From Chryseobacterium sp. MEBOG06 (GTDB taxonomy: Bacteria > Bacteroidota > Bacteroidia > Flavobacteriales > Weeksellaceae): 64,000 bases of DNA. Shown here piece after piece: positions 42,260 through 53,256 of the stretch. Positions within the stretch are counted from its first letter, which is position 1. Every line of letters begins with the position of its first letter. Location of the stretch: positions 124,001 to 188,000 of the forward strand of contig NZ_CP084580.1 in assembly GCF_021869765.1 (NCBI RefSeq), in the 5' to 3' direction. A program made the position numbers and the translations under genes. Under the pieces are notes generated by a model. It was given only the letters and a program-made list of their open reading frames with translations, was not told the DNA's origin and searched no databases.

Positions 42260-45220
42260 ATGAGAAAAGCAGTTATACCGGTTCTGTTCGTTTTTTCACT
42301 TTCTGCTAATGCACAGGAGAAAAAAACGGCTGACACAGCAAAGACAACCAGTATTCAGGAGGTCGTGGTCACCTCTTTGGGGATCAAAAGGCAGGCCCGT
42401 TCTTTGACGTACTCCAGTCAGCAGATTGGCGGAGATGAGCTGACAGAAGTGAAAACTCCAAACCTATTAAATTCAATCAACGGAAAAGTTTCCAATGTAC
42501 AGATCAACAGAACTAATGGTGTAGGAAGCTCTGTAAGGGTGATTATGAGAGGGAATAAATCTGTAAACAATACACAGCCACTTTATGTGATTGATGGAAT
42601 TCCTATTATCAACGGAACGGGAAAATCAGCAGATATCGGACAATATTCTAATATGCCGGATCCGGGAGATGTCTTAAGCTCAATAAATCCTGATGATATT
42701 GAAAGCATGAATTTCCTGAAAGGGGCTTCTGCTTCTGCATTGTATGGATCTGCAGGAGGAAATGGAGCAATTTTGATTACTACCAAAAAAGGACGTGCGG
42801 GAAAAAGTTCGATTACATATAGCAGCAGCCTTACTCTGGACAGAGCATATGGCCTTCCAAAGCTACAACATAGTTATCTGTCTTATGATCCCTCTGTAGC
42901 AGGATCACAGCCAGGACAGGCTGTAGACAGCTGGGGAGCGAAAGGCTCATCTAAGGATTATCTTAAAGATTTTCTGCAGACTGGAACGACGTGGGTAAAC
43001 AGCCTTTCTTTTCAGTCAGGGAATGAAAAGTCTACCAACTATTTCTCTATCGGGAATACAACCAACAAAGGAGTGGTGCCTATTTCTTACTTTGATCAAT
43101 ACAACATCTCTTTCAGAAATTCAAGTAAGTTTCTGGATGATAAATTAACGTTAGATGCCAACTTTATTGGATCTTTACAGGAAAGTAAGAACAGACAGAC
43201 TCCGGGAGCGTCTTTTTCTCCTTTGACAAGTTTGTACTGGTTACCTAGAGGTGTAGATTTTGATCAATATGGAGCTAATAACTATTCCTATTTAGATAAA
43301 ACCAGATTTTTGCCAGCTCAGAATTGGTGGGAAGTAAATCCGGATGGAAGCTTTAAGGGAAATCCGGTAACACAAAATCCTTATTGGATCCTAAATCGAA
43401 ATCCTGTTACAGTGTCTAATAAGAATGCATATGGTGCACTTGCTCTTTCATATCAGATTAATCCATGGTTGTCTGCAAGAGTGAGAGGGAACTATAGCTG
43501 GAATACTTCTGATAGCCAGCGTGATATTGCTGCTTTTTCAGCCCCTAGTTTACTGGCGAATGGGGTTAATGGCAGAATGCTTAAGAATATTTACGAAAAT
43601 TCTTCTACCTATGGAGATGTTTTGCTTATTGGTAGCCCTAAAATAAGTGAATCTATTTCATTAGATTTTACCGTAGGAGGAAGTATTAATACCACAATAA
43701 ATAAGATCACGCAAATTGATAATGCCTATCTGGCAAATCCTAATCTTTTTACATTGAATAACCTTCAGTGGAGTACAAACAGAGCACCGGGAGACGGGTA
43801 TCATCATACGTATACCAATATGAAAAAGCAGGTGCAGTCTGTATTTGCAAGTGCTTCCATAGGGTACAAGAATATGTTCTATGTGGATATGACTTTCAGA
43901 AACGACTGGGATTCTACTTTAGCTTTAACGGGAAGAACCGGGTTTGACTATGAGTCTGTAGGGGTGAATGCTATATTATCTTCTGTCTTCAAACTTCCGG
44001 AAGCTATTAATTTCTGGAAAGTAAGAGGATCTTATGCAACAGTAGGATTGGGATTGCCAACGAATATATCCAATGCAATGGTTGAATACAACAAAGGATA
44101 TACCTATGGTGTAGATGCAGGAACGCTTGTATACCCTAAAAGCTCCTTTGCTACAGGTGCCGGCTTTGAAGATTTACTCCCAAAACCGGAGCTTAATAAA
44201 ACTTTTGAAGCGGGAACTGAATTAAGAATGTTGAATAACAAATTAAGCTTTGATATCACTTATTATAACTCGAATACAAGTAACCAGTTATTGGAAACTA
44301 CAATTCCGTCATATTTAGGAGGATTGATTCCTGGGTCATACTACTTAAATGCAGGGAAAATCCGTAATACAGGTTTTGAGTCTTCCTTATCTTATAAAGT
44401 TTTCAATTCGGAAAAATTCGGATGGACTGCTACTGTGAATGCTTCAGCAAATAAGAATAAGATTGTTGAACTATTCCCAACAAAGTTGAGTATTTCTCAA
44501 GAACTTCCTTTCTCATTGACAGGAGGAGGAGAATATACCAAACTTAAATTGGGAGGATCTTTCGGAGATCTTTACGGAATTAAGTTTAAAAGAGATGATC
44601 AGGGACGTATTTTAGTGAATGAGAAAGGGGCTCCAATAGGCGAAACTACTGTTTCTTATCTTGGAAACCCGAACCCTAAGTTTATTATGGGTTTCAATAA
44701 CTCATTTAACATTGGTAAGCTTGGAATTTCTTTCCTTATTGATGGTAAATTTGGAGGTAAAGTTCTTTCTCTTACTGAGAAAGCCAATGATTTGTTTGGA
44801 GTAAGTCAGGCTACTGCTGATGCAAGAGATGCTGGAGGAGTGTCTATTCCAAATGCAGTATATGCACCGGGAACTCCTAATGCAGGACAAGCTTATACCG
44901 GGACTACTAACGCAAAAGACTACTATAAAGCAGTTGGGACTACAGAAGGGTTTGGAAAAGGAATTGACGAAGTTTATTTGTATAGCGCTACAACAGTACG
45001 TTTACGTCAGGCTTCTGTTTCATATACCTTTGATATCAATTCAAAATATATGAGAAATGCAACGGTAAGTTTAGTGGGGACTAATTTATTTTTCTTCTAT
45101 AAAAAAGCACCGTTTGACCCTGAACAGGTATCAGGAAACACGCCTGGAGGAGTAGGGGTAGATTCATTCGGACTACCGGTTACCCGATCTATCGGATTAT
45201 CATTAAAAGCGAACTTCTAA
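42260..45220 (+). CDS. SusC/RagA-family TonB-linked outer-membrane transporter
   Basis: 986 residues: signal peptide (AVIPVLFVFSLSANAQ), then directly the TonB-box/plug (IQEVVVTSLGIKRQARSL, plug end YGSAGGNGAILITTKKGRAG) and a 22-strand barrel. The carboxypeptidase-like domain usual before the plug is missing. It imports glycans with its SusD partner 17 nt downstream. Contents of the locus suggest mannose-containing N-glycan as cargo. Confidence 0.93.
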   Translation: MRKAVIPVLFVFSLSANAQEKKTADTAKTTSIQEVVVTSLGIKRQARSLTYSSQQIGGDELTEVKTPNLLNSINGKVSNVQINRTNGVGSSVRVIMRGNKSVNNTQPLYVIDGIPIINGTGKSADIGQYSNMPDPGDVLSSINPDDIESMNFLKGASASALYGSAGGNGAILITTKKGRAGKSSITYSSSLTLDRAYGLPKLQHSYLSYDPSVAGSQPGQAVDSWGAKGSSKDYLKDFLQTGTTWVNSLSFQSGNEKSTNYFSIGNTTNKGVVPISYFDQYNISFRNSSKFLDDKLTLDANFIGSLQESKNRQTPGASFSPLTSLYWLPRGVDFDQYGANNYSYLDKTRFLPAQNWWEVNPDGSFKGNPVTQNPYWILNRNPVTVSNKNAYGALALSYQINPWLSARVRGNYSWNTSDSQRDIAAFSAPSLLANGVNGRMLKNIYENSSTYGDVLLIGSPKISESISLDFTVGGSINTTINKITQIDNAYLANPNLFTLNNLQWSTNRAPGDGYHHTYTNMKKQVQSVFASASIGYKNMFYVDMTFRNDWDSTLALTGRTGFDYESVGVNAILSSVFKLPEAINFWKVRGSYATVGLGLPTNISNAMVEYNKGYTYGVDAGTLVYPKSSFATGAGFEDLLPKPELNKTFEAGTELRMLNNKLSFDITYYNSNTSNQLLETTIPSYLGGLIPGSYYLNAGKIRNTGFESSLSYKVFNSEKFGWTATVNASANKNKIVELFPTKLSISQELPFSLTGGGEYTKLKLGGSFGDLYGIKFKRDDQGRILVNEKGAPIGETTVSYLGNPNPKFIMGFNNSFNIGKLGISFLIDGKFGGKVLSLTEKANDLFGVSQATADARDAGGVSIPNAVYAPGTPNAGQAYTGTTNAKDYYKAVGTTEGFGKGIDEVYLYSATTVRLRQASVSYTFDINSKYMRNATVSLVGTNLFFFYKKAPFDPEQVSGNTPGGVGVDSFGLPVTRSIGLSLKANF

Positions 45221-45237
45221 CTTTTACAACTAAGAAA

Positions 45238-46863
45238 ATGAAAATCAATACTATTAAAACATTGGTATTCGGAGCTGCTGTTCTGTTTTCTGCATCAGGA
45301 TGTACCAATGACTTTGAACAATATAACCAGGAAAAACTGGGTGGACCAGAAAATTTTTACGCAGATTTTATCGCTATTGTTAACCCAATGAAATCCATAC
45401 AGAGGGGGTTGCAGTCGGATTATCAGCTTTATCCTAACCTTAGTGCCGATATGTACAGTGGAATGTTCAGTACGGCAACTCAGTTTAATGGCGGGGTAAA
45501 TAACCTTACCTATTCTATGATGGACGGGTGGAATAATAGGATTATTGCCAGACAACAGGATATTTTCAATTATTCTATCATCATTGATAATGCTGCTAAA
45601 GGTAATTATGCGGGAATAGATTTTACCGGAACATTTGCCGTTAAAAAGATTTTGAAAGTGATTACGGCAGCAAGAGTTTCAGACAACCATGGTCCTCTAG
45701 TATACAGTAAATATGAAAAGCCTAATCCTAACGGAGTTACTGATTTCGATTCCCAGCAGGATGCTTACAATTATTTTATTGCTGATCTTAGTTCAGCTAT
45801 TACAGATTTACAGAAAATAGCGGCTACCCCGGCAACACAGAATGTAGAAGATAAAACTTCATTAAAAAGTGCTGACTTGGTGTATGGAGGAAATATGACT
45901 CAATGGGCAAAACTGGCCAATTCATTGAAGCTGAGGTTAGCTATGAGAATGAGTTATGCAGATCCTGCAAAGTCAAAACAATATGCAGAAGAGGCATTGA
46001 GTTCATCCGCAGGTTTGATTACTGATAATGCTGATAATGCATTGATCAGTGTAGGGCAGTCTGAATTAAGCTTTATCATCTACTCATGGGGAGACTGTTT
46101 GATAGGAGCTCCTTTGATGGCTTATATGAACGGATATAATGACCCAAGACTTTCTGCCTATGCTATCCCCGCAAAAGATACAGATGTTCAGGGAAAATAC
46201 ATAGGGGTACGCCAGGGAATTGATTTATTAAATGGAAAATCTACGTATGGTGCATTCTCGCAACCGCAGGCGAAATCAGCAGCTGGAGATTATTTTTCAG
46301 CAACCGATGGTAAAATGAAATTATTTACAGCTGCAGAAACATGGTTCCTGAAAGCTGAAGCAGCGTTGAGAGGATATACCGGAGCAGGTGATATTAAAAT
46401 CAATTATACAACCGGAGTTCAGCAATCTTTTGGTGAATGGGGGAAAAGTGCAGAGGTTGGAACTTATCTTGCCAATACAACAGCTACGGAAGCTCCTTAT
46501 GTTGATCCAAAAAATGCAGCCAATAACATAGATGCTGGAAATCCCCAATTAAGTACAATTACCATTGCATGGAATGACGGAGATTCTAACGAAAGAAAAC
46601 TGGAAAGAATCATTACCCAAAAATGGTTATCCCTTTATCCAAATGGACCTGAAGCGTGGGCTGAACAGAGAAGAACCGGGTACCCTATTCTTTTTAAAGT
46701 AAGAAAAAATGATAGTGGCGGGCTGATCAGTACAGAAGCTATGATCAGAAGGATTCCTTTCACTATTGACACTAAAACATCCTTGTATAACTATCAACAG
46801 GCTGTACAAACTCTTAGTGGACCTGATACCGGTGGAACCAAATTATGGTGGGATAAAAAATAA
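45238..46863 (+). CDS. SusD/RagB-family glycan-binding lipoprotein
   Basis: 541 residues with lipobox SASGC and the helical TPR-like SusD fold (MTQWAKLANSLKLRLAMRMS is characteristic of the SusD-like_2 group). It is a surface lid on the SusC transporter that binds the glycan. Confidence 0.92.
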   Translation: MKINTIKTLVFGAAVLFSASGCTNDFEQYNQEKLGGPENFYADFIAIVNPMKSIQRGLQSDYQLYPNLSADMYSGMFSTATQFNGGVNNLTYSMMDGWNNRIIARQQDIFNYSIIIDNAAKGNYAGIDFTGTFAVKKILKVITAARVSDNHGPLVYSKYEKPNPNGVTDFDSQQDAYNYFIADLSSAITDLQKIAATPATQNVEDKTSLKSADLVYGGNMTQWAKLANSLKLRLAMRMSYADPAKSKQYAEEALSSSAGLITDNADNALISVGQSELSFIIYSWGDCLIGAPLMAYMNGYNDPRLSAYAIPAKDTDVQGKYIGVRQGIDLLNGKSTYGAFSQPQAKSAAGDYFSATDGKMKLFTAAETWFLKAEAALRGYTGAGDIKINYTTGVQQSFGEWGKSAEVGTYLANTTATEAPYVDPKNAANNIDAGNPQLSTITIAWNDGDSNERKLERIITQKWLSLYPNGPEAWAEQRRTGYPILFKVRKNDSGGLISTEAMIRRIPFTIDTKTSLYNYQQAVQTLSGPDTGGTKLWWDKK

Positions 46864-46887
46864 TACATCAAAATCACTCAACAATAC

Positions 46888-47000
46888 AGAGGCATCTCAA
46901 ATTTGCATTCACTCATTGAGGCTGGAGCGTAAAATCTCCAAAATTTATAGTTTCGTTTTATTAGCCGATATGAGCTTTTTGAGATGCTCTCTTTTTCTTT
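46888..47000 (+). terminator. Hairpin after the SusD gene
   Basis: GCATCTCAAA (46892-46901) and TTTGAGATGC (46978-46987) can pair over 76 nt; within the loop TGGAG and CTCCA form a small stem, and CTCTCTTTTTCTTT follows. It may reduce transcription into the MFS gene so that SusC/D is made in excess. Confidence 0.5.
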
Positions 47001-47018
47001 AGAATCTTATTTTTAAAT

Positions 47019-48323
47019 ATGGGAAAAAATAACTCCGGAACCCGTCGGATTCAGCCTATTCTCTGGATATCCACATTATATTTCGCAATGGGAGTTCCCT
47101 TTGTGACCATTAATGCGGTTTCAGGAATTATGTATAAAGATATGGGGGTTTCGGATTCGCAGATCACATTCTGGACCGCTCTTATTTTGTTCTCCTGGAC
47201 GTTAAAACCCCTTTGGAGTCCTTTTCTGGAGATCTATAAAACCAAGAAATTCTTTGTTGTTTTTACCCAGTTTGCCATAGGAATTTTGTTTGCACTGATT
47301 GCATTAAGTCTGCCTTTAAACGACTTTTTCAAATACAGTATTGCCCTTTTTGCTGTGGTGGCATTTTGCGGAGCTACCCATGATGTGGTAGCAGACGGTA
47401 CTTATATTGGCTTTTTGACCAATAAAGAACAGGCAAAATACATTGGATGGCAGGGTGCGTTTTACAATCTGGCGAAGATTATCAGTAGTGGAGCATTAGT
47501 CTATTTTGCAGGCTTTTTAGAAAAAACGAAAGGAGTAACCCATGCCTGGATGATCATTATGATTATTTATGCATTACTGTTTTTTGTATTAGCCATTTAC
47601 CACTATCTGATTCTGCCTAAAGAGAACAAAGAAGAAGATCAGAAAAAAGATAAAACAGCTGGAAATATTCGTAAAGAATTATTGGAGGTCATCACTTCAT
47701 TTTTTACTAAAAAGAATATTTTATGGTCGGTCCTGTTTATTATTTTGTACCGTTTTGCAGAGGGTTTTGCCATCAAAATTGCTCCCTTGTTTTTTAAAGC
47801 TCCAAGATCTTCAGGAGGATTAGGACTATCTACATCTGATATTGGACTTGTATATGGTACTTATGGTTCAGCAGCATTTATCTTAGGATCTGTTCTTGCT
47901 GGATATTTCATTTCGGCCAGAGGATTGAAGAAATCTTTGATATGGCTGTGCTGTGCATTCAATATTCCATTTGTGGTATATGCATTATTGGCCCATTATC
48001 AGCCTGTTGATCTTCTGCCTGTAGGTATTGCGGTGGTAGTAGAATACTTCGGTTATGGTTTTGGTTTTGTAGGACTGATGCTCTATATGATGCAGCAGAT
48101 TGCACCTGGAAAACATAAAACAGCGCACTATGCCTTTGCAACAGGAATTATGAATCTTGGGGTAATGATTCCCGGAATGTTCAGTGGAATGATCAGTGAC
48201 TGGATCGGATACAAAGTGTTCTTTATCTGGGTGCTGATTGCTACGATCCCCGCATTTGTGGTGACCTTATTAGTTCCTTTCCCTTATTCAGAAAATCAGA
48301 AAAAAGAATCAATCAATTCGTAA
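47019..48323 (+). CDS. MFS transporter, probable inner-membrane mannoside importer
   Basis: 434 residues with 12 predicted spans and a short central cytoplasmic loop (KENKEEDQKKDKT). Sequence style (MYKDMGVSDSQITFWTALIL, FCGATHDVVADGTYIG) fits AmpG/sugar-porter relatives found with GH130 genes. It would carry mannosyl-GlcNAc or mannose from periplasm to cytosol. The substrate is inferred from the neighbouring phosphorylase. Confidence 0.85.
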   Translation: MGKNNSGTRRIQPILWISTLYFAMGVPFVTINAVSGIMYKDMGVSDSQITFWTALILFSWTLKPLWSPFLEIYKTKKFFVVFTQFAIGILFALIALSLPLNDFFKYSIALFAVVAFCGATHDVVADGTYIGFLTNKEQAKYIGWQGAFYNLAKIISSGALVYFAGFLEKTKGVTHAWMIIMIIYALLFFVLAIYHYLILPKENKEEDQKKDKTAGNIRKELLEVITSFFTKKNILWSVLFIILYRFAEGFAIKIAPLFFKAPRSSGGLGLSTSDIGLVYGTYGSAAFILGSVLAGYFISARGLKKSLIWLCCAFNIPFVVYALLAHYQPVDLLPVGIAVVVEYFGYGFGFVGLMLYMMQQIAPGKHKTAHYAFATGIMNLGVMIPGMFSGMISDWIGYKVFFIWVLIATIPAFVVTLLVPFPYSENQKKESINS

Positions 48324-48353
48324 ATAATTAAAATAAAAAGTAAAAAATACTTT

Positions 48354-49325
48354 ATGACAGCTCAATCAGTAATGATCCCTTGGCAGGATCGCCCGGAAGA
48401 TTGCAATGATATCATGTGGAGGTTTTCCGAAAACCCGATCATTAACAGATATGCGATACCTACATCCAACAGTATATTCAACAGTGCCGTGATTCCTTTT
48501 GAAGAAGGATTTGCCGGTGTGTTCCGTTGTGATAACAAAGCGGTGCAGATGAATATTTTCGCAGGTTTCAGTACAGATGGAATTAATTGGGAGATCAATC
48601 ATGATCCTATTGAAATGCAGGCAGGAAATACCGATATGATTGAATCCGACTATAAATATGATCCTCGTGTTACTTTTATAGAAGACCGCTACTGGATTAC
48701 ATGGTGCAACGGATATAACGGACCTACCATCGGAATTGGGTATACATTTGATTTTAAAGAATTTTTTCAGTGTGAAAATGCATTTCTACCTTTCAACAGA
48801 AACGGAGTGCTTTTCCCGGAAAAAATTAATGGTAAATATGCGATGCTGAGCCGTCCTAGTGATAACGGACATACGCCTTTCGGGGATATCTATATCAGCT
48901 ATAGCCCTGATATGAAGTACTGGGGAGAACACCGTTGTGTGATGAAGGTAACACCTTTTGAAGACAGTGCATGGCAGTGTACCAAGATCGGCGGCGGGCC
49001 GGTTCCTATCAAAACAGAAGAAGGATGGCTGCTTTTCTATCATGGAGTGATCAATACCTGCAGAGGATTCAGATATTCAATGGGGGCTGCTTTGCTTGAC
49101 CTTGAAGATCCTACAAAAGTATTGTACAGAACGAAACCTTACTTATTGGCTCCCGCTGAATTGTATGAGCTGACAGGGGATGTTCCTAATGTAGTTTTCC
49201 CCTGCGCAGCCTTGACGGAGGGTGATAAAGTAACCGTATATTATGGGGCAGCCGATACTGTAGTAGCGATTGCCTTCGGGTATATCTCAGAAATTATTGA
49301 TTTTATGAAAAAGAATTCAATCTAA
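48354..49325 (+). CDS. GH130 mannoside phosphorylase
   Basis: 323 residues with no signal peptide, hence cytosolic. Five-bladed propeller motifs include [32 protein letters not shown] (Asp103 in the catalytic DPRV) and [21 protein letters not shown]130 enzymes phosphorolyse Man-beta-1,4-GlcNAc or Man-beta-1,4-Glc to Man-1-P. Its N-glycan context makes 4-O-beta-mannosyl-GlcNAc phosphorylase most likely. Confidence 0.88.
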   Translation: MTAQSVMIPWQDRPEDCNDIMWRFSENPIINRYAIPTSNSIFNSAVIPFEEGFAGVFRCDNKAVQMNIFAGFSTDGINWEINHDPIEMQAGNTDMIESDYKYDPRVTFIEDRYWITWCNGYNGPTIGIGYTFDFKEFFQCENAFLPFNRNGVLFPEKINGKYAMLSRPSDNGHTPFGDIYISYSPDMKYWGEHRCVMKVTPFEDSAWQCTKIGGGPVPIKTEEGWLLFYHGVINTCRGFRYSMGAALLDLEDPTKVLYRTKPYLLAPAELYELTGDVPNVVFPCAALTEGDKVTVYYGAADTVVAIAFGYISEIIDFMKKNSI

Positions 49326-49452
49326 ATATGTGATCATAGTGTTTTAAAAATATGAAAACCTGCTTAATCTCTCTGTTTATTGGGATTTTTGTTATGGTTT
49401 TCATATTTTTAAACCAACTTTTAAATAAAAAAGAACCTCGATACCTTTTATC

Positions 49453-51684
49453 ATGAAAAAATCCCTGTTTATCTGCTTTTTTACAACTCTGATTTCGGTA
49501 ACAAATGCTCAGCAAAATAAAAATGATGTTTTATCCTGGGTAGACCCGTTTATAGGTACAGGCGGACATGGCCATACATTTCCGGGGGCTACTACACCAT
49601 TTGGGATGATACAGCTAAGCCCCGATCAGAATACAAAAAGCGGCGACTGGGACTGGTGCTCCGGATATCACTACAGTAGTAAAACGATCATGGGATTCAG
49701 CCATAATCACCTTAGTGGAACGGGATGGGCAGATCTTGGAGATATTCTGGTAATGCCAACGGTAGGACAGGTAAAAATGGTTCCCGGATCAGAAGAAAAT
49801 CCGGAAACAGGGTACCGTTCAAAATTTACTCATGACAAAGAAACGGCATCACCGGGATATTATTCTGTAATGCTTGACAGTTACGGGATTAAAGCAGAAT
49901 TGACCGCCTCACCAAGAGTAGGATTTCATAAATATACTTTCCCGAAAACAGATGAAGCCAATATCATCATTGATCCTACCAATAAAATCTTCGGAAATAT
50001 TTATCACACTTTGGTAAGTATAGAAGGAAATAATAAAATAAAAGGATATTGCTACAGTGGCGGCTGGGGAGGAAAAAGATTTGCCTACTTCGTCATGGAA
50101 TTTTCAAAGCCATTTAAATCTTACGGAGTTTATGCAGAAGGGAAAACAAAAAATAACGAAAAAATTGCTCTTGCTAAAGATGCTAAAGCTTTCGTAAGGT
50201 TTTCTACAGAAGATAACGAAAGTATTGAAGTAAAAGTATCTCTATCTCCGGTAAGCACGGAAAACGCACAGGAAAACTTTGATACAGAAGCGAAAAATAT
50301 AGATTTTGCAAAAGCCAGAGAAACAGCACGGCAAACCTGGCGAGATCTTATCGGCAGATTCCAGGTGACTGGGGGAACAGATAGCCAGAGAAAAATATTC
50401 TACACAGGTGTTTACCATACCTTCATTGCCCCTAACCTTTACATGGATGCCAATGGTGATTATGTAGCCGCTCAGGAAAATATGAATACCAAATGGTTCA
50501 CCAACTACAGTACCTATTCTTACTGGGACGGATTCAGGGCAACGCATCCATTACTTACCATTATGGATCAGAAGCACACCAAAGAGTTTGCCAATTCTCT
50601 GATCAGTAGATATACAGATCGTAAAGATCATATGCCGATCTGGGAACTATGCGGATATGATAATTTCTGTATGCTGGGATATCACAGCGCCTCAGTAATC
50701 TGGGATGCTATTTCCAAAGGAGTTCCCGGTATTGATGCTGAAAAAGCCTTTGCGGCAATGAAAGATGCTTCTTTAACAGATAAAATGAGCAGTAGTGATG
50801 GTGGCGGAGGACTTAATGACTATATCAAGCTGGGGTATACCCCATCCGAGAACGGAGCTTCAGTTTCCGCAACATTGGAATATGCATATGATGACTGGTG
50901 TATTCAGCAGTTAGCCGAAAAATTAGGCAAAAAAGAAGAATCTGAAGTGTACAAAAAACGCTCTATGAACTTCCTGAATAGCTTCAATAAAGAAAATAAA
51001 CACTTCTGGCCGAGACAGAAAGACGGTAAATTCTTAGCAGATTTCGCCCTTAACGACTGGAAAAAACTGCAGCCACACTGGGTGTCCGGAAATATCTGGG
51101 CCTATGATTTCTTTGTTCCCCATCAGATTGATGAAATGATGAATCTGTACGGAGGAAAAAAAAGCTTTGAAGAAAAACTGGATAAAACCTTCACAGAGGC
51201 ATTGCATATGGAAGGAGAACAGCATGTAGATATTTCAGGATTCATCGGGTCGTTAGGATTCGGAGACGAGCCGGGGCATCATGTTCCTTATCTGTACAAC
51301 TATGTGGGAAGCCCGTACAAAACGCAAAAAATGGTAAAATATATCCGTGACAATATGTATGCAGCCAAGCCGGACGGAATCGTTAATAACGAAGATTGCG
51401 GACAGATGTCAGCATGGTATATTTTCTCATCGCTAGGATTCTATCCTGTCACACCAGGGAAACCTGTTTACGCCATCGGAGCCCCACAATTTCCGAAAGC
51501 TTCTTTAACATTGGAAAACGGAAAAATGTTCACTGTCATTGCAGATAAGGTATCTGACAAGAACATCTATGTACAGAAAATCTTCCTGAACGGAAAAGAA
51601 TACAAAAGCTGGGAACTGAACCACAGTGATATCATGAACGGCGGAGAGCTGAGATTTGTAATGGGAAGTAAACCTGTGAAATAA
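49453..51684 (+). CDS. GH92 alpha-mannosidase (catalytic acid Glu present)
   Basis: 743 residues with a signal peptide (SLFICFFTTLISVTNAQ). GH92 motifs: VDPFIGTGGHGHTFPGAT at the start, YSYWDGFRATHPL in the middle, GDEPGHHVPYLYNYVG with Glu606 at the catalytic acid place and VNNEDCGQMSAWYIFSSLG at the end. It is a Ca-dependent inverting exo-mannosidase, likely alpha-1,2 specific, that trims high-mannose glycans in the periplasm. Confidence 0.93.
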   Translation: MKKSLFICFFTTLISVTNAQQNKNDVLSWVDPFIGTGGHGHTFPGATTPFGMIQLSPDQNTKSGDWDWCSGYHYSSKTIMGFSHNHLSGTGWADLGDILVMPTVGQVKMVPGSEENPETGYRSKFTHDKETASPGYYSVMLDSYGIKAELTASPRVGFHKYTFPKTDEANIIIDPTNKIFGNIYHTLVSIEGNNKIKGYCYSGGWGGKRFAYFVMEFSKPFKSYGVYAEGKTKNNEKIALAKDAKAFVRFSTEDNESIEVKVSLSPVSTENAQENFDTEAKNIDFAKARETARQTWRDLIGRFQVTGGTDSQRKIFYTGVYHTFIAPNLYMDANGDYVAAQENMNTKWFTNYSTYSYWDGFRATHPLLTIMDQKHTKEFANSLISRYTDRKDHMPIWELCGYDNFCMLGYHSASVIWDAISKGVPGIDAEKAFAAMKDASLTDKMSSSDGGGGLNDYIKLGYTPSENGASVSATLEYAYDDWCIQQLAEKLGKKEESEVYKKRSMNFLNSFNKENKHFWPRQKDGKFLADFALNDWKKLQPHWVSGNIWAYDFFVPHQIDEMMNLYGGKKSFEEKLDKTFTEALHMEGEQHVDISGFIGSLGFGDEPGHHVPYLYNYVGSPYKTQKMVKYIRDNMYAAKPDGIVNNEDCGQMSAWYIFSSLGFYPVTPGKPVYAIGAPQFPKASLTLENGKMFTVIADKVSDKNIYVQKIFLNGKEYKSWELNHSDIMNGGELRFVMGSKPVK

Positions 51685-51717
51685 GACTAATAAAAATTAA
51701 ACGAAACAAAAGTATCA

Positions 51718-53145
51718 ATGGAAAGGAGAAATTTTATTAAAACAAGTGCATTGGCAGGAGCCGGACTGCTGTTCACTCAGAATGTTTTTGCTAAAAACCT
51801 GATCCTGGAGGATTTTCCAGTTGTCCGGGTTCCAAAAGACAAAAGACATTTTGCCAGTGAATCCGTAGAAAGTGCTATTGCAGCTTTTAAAAAGAAAGTT
51901 AAAAACAAAGAGCTAAGCTGGCTCTTTGAAAACTGCTTTCCTAATACATTGGATACTACTGTTTTCTATAGTGAAAATAATGGAATACCGGATACTTATG
52001 TGATTACTGGAGATATTGATGCGATGTGGCTTCGTGACAGTTCTGCGCAGGTTTTTCCTTATCTGCAGTTCTCCAAAAAAGACGAGAAACTTCACAAACT
52101 GATCTCAGGAGTTATTCATAAGCAAACAACATTTATCCTGAAAGATCCTTATGCTAATGCATTTTATAATGATGATCAAAAGATAAGTAAGTGGCAGGAA
52201 TACGACCACACGGATATGAAACCGGGAACCCACGAAAGGAAATGGGAAATTGATTCATTGTGCTATCCGATCCGCCTGGCCTACCATTTCTGGAAAACAA
52301 CAGGAGATACAAAACCTTTTGATGCCAACTGGCTGCAGGGAATTAAACTTACTTTGCAGACCTTCACAGAACAGCAGAGAAAAAAAGATCTGGGACCTTA
52401 CAAATTTGAACGTACAACAGCCTGGGCTACTGATGGAGTTCCGATGGGAGGATATGGCTATCCGACAAAACCTGTGGGATTGATCAGCTCTATGTTCCGG
52501 CCAAGTGATGATGCCACAATCTATGGATTCCTGATTCCCTCCAATTTATTTGCAGTGGTAAGCTTACGCCAGGCAGCTGAAATGGTTTCCCAGATAAAAA
52601 ACGAAAAAACATTGGCTCAGCAACTCAACAGCCTTGCTGATGAGGTAGATGCAGCCATCAAAAAATACGGAATTTACAATCATCCTGAATTTGGAAAAAT
52701 ATATGCTTTTGAAGTCAATGGTTTCGGAAGCTATAACCTGATGGATGATGCGAACTGTCCAAGTTTGCTGGGACTGCCTTATCTGGACGCGGTAAAAGCT
52801 GATGACCCTGTTTATCAGAACACAAGAAAATTTGTGTGGTCAGAAAATAACCCGTTCTTTTTCAAAGGAAAGCTGGCAGAAGGGATAGGAGGTCCGCATA
52901 TTGGACTTGATATGATCTGGCCAATGAGTATCATTATGAAAGCGCTCACTACAAAAGACAGGAGTGAGATCAGATGGTGCATAGATACCTTGCAGAAGAC
53001 ACATGGCGGAACAGGCTTTATGCATGAGTCCTTCCATAAAGACAATGACAAAAAGTTCACCAGAGAATGGTTTGCGTGGTCCAATACCTTATTTGGAGAA
53101 CTATTATGGAAAACCTTTAATGAAAATCCGGATCTGCTGACATAG
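51718..53145 (+). CDS. GH125 exo-alpha-1,6-mannosidase
   Basis: 475 residues. The leader MERRNFIKTSALAGAGLLFT has a twin-Arg start and is likely Tat or Sec exported. GH125 motifs: YVITGDIDAMWLRDSSAQVF, HERKWEIDSLCYPIRLAYHF, SSMFRPSDDATIYGF and GTGFMHESFHKDNDKKF. It removes alpha-1,6-mannose from the non-reducing end of the core, metal-independently. Confidence 0.92.
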   Translation: MERRNFIKTSALAGAGLLFTQNVFAKNLILEDFPVVRVPKDKRHFASESVESAIAAFKKKVKNKELSWLFENCFPNTLDTTVFYSENNGIPDTYVITGDIDAMWLRDSSAQVFPYLQFSKKDEKLHKLISGVIHKQTTFILKDPYANAFYNDDQKISKWQEYDHTDMKPGTHERKWEIDSLCYPIRLAYHFWKTTGDTKPFDANWLQGIKLTLQTFTEQQRKKDLGPYKFERTTAWATDGVPMGGYGYPTKPVGLISSMFRPSDDATIYGFLIPSNLFAVVSLRQAAEMVSQIKNEKTLAQQLNSLADEVDAAIKKYGIYNHPEFGKIYAFEVNGFGSYNLMDDANCPSLLGLPYLDAVKADDPVYQNTRKFVWSENNPFFFKGKLAEGIGGPHIGLDMIWPMSIIMKALTTKDRSEIRWCIDTLQKTHGGTGFMHESFHKDNDKKFTREWFAWSNTLFGELLWKTFNENPDLLT

Positions 53146-53256
53146 TCAACATTTTTATATCGCCGTTTATTTGAGATATTTTTCTTCAAAAAGGAGAATG
53201 TCAGGGGATTGCTGTATGAAATTTTAACACCTAAAACATCACCAAAATATTATACA

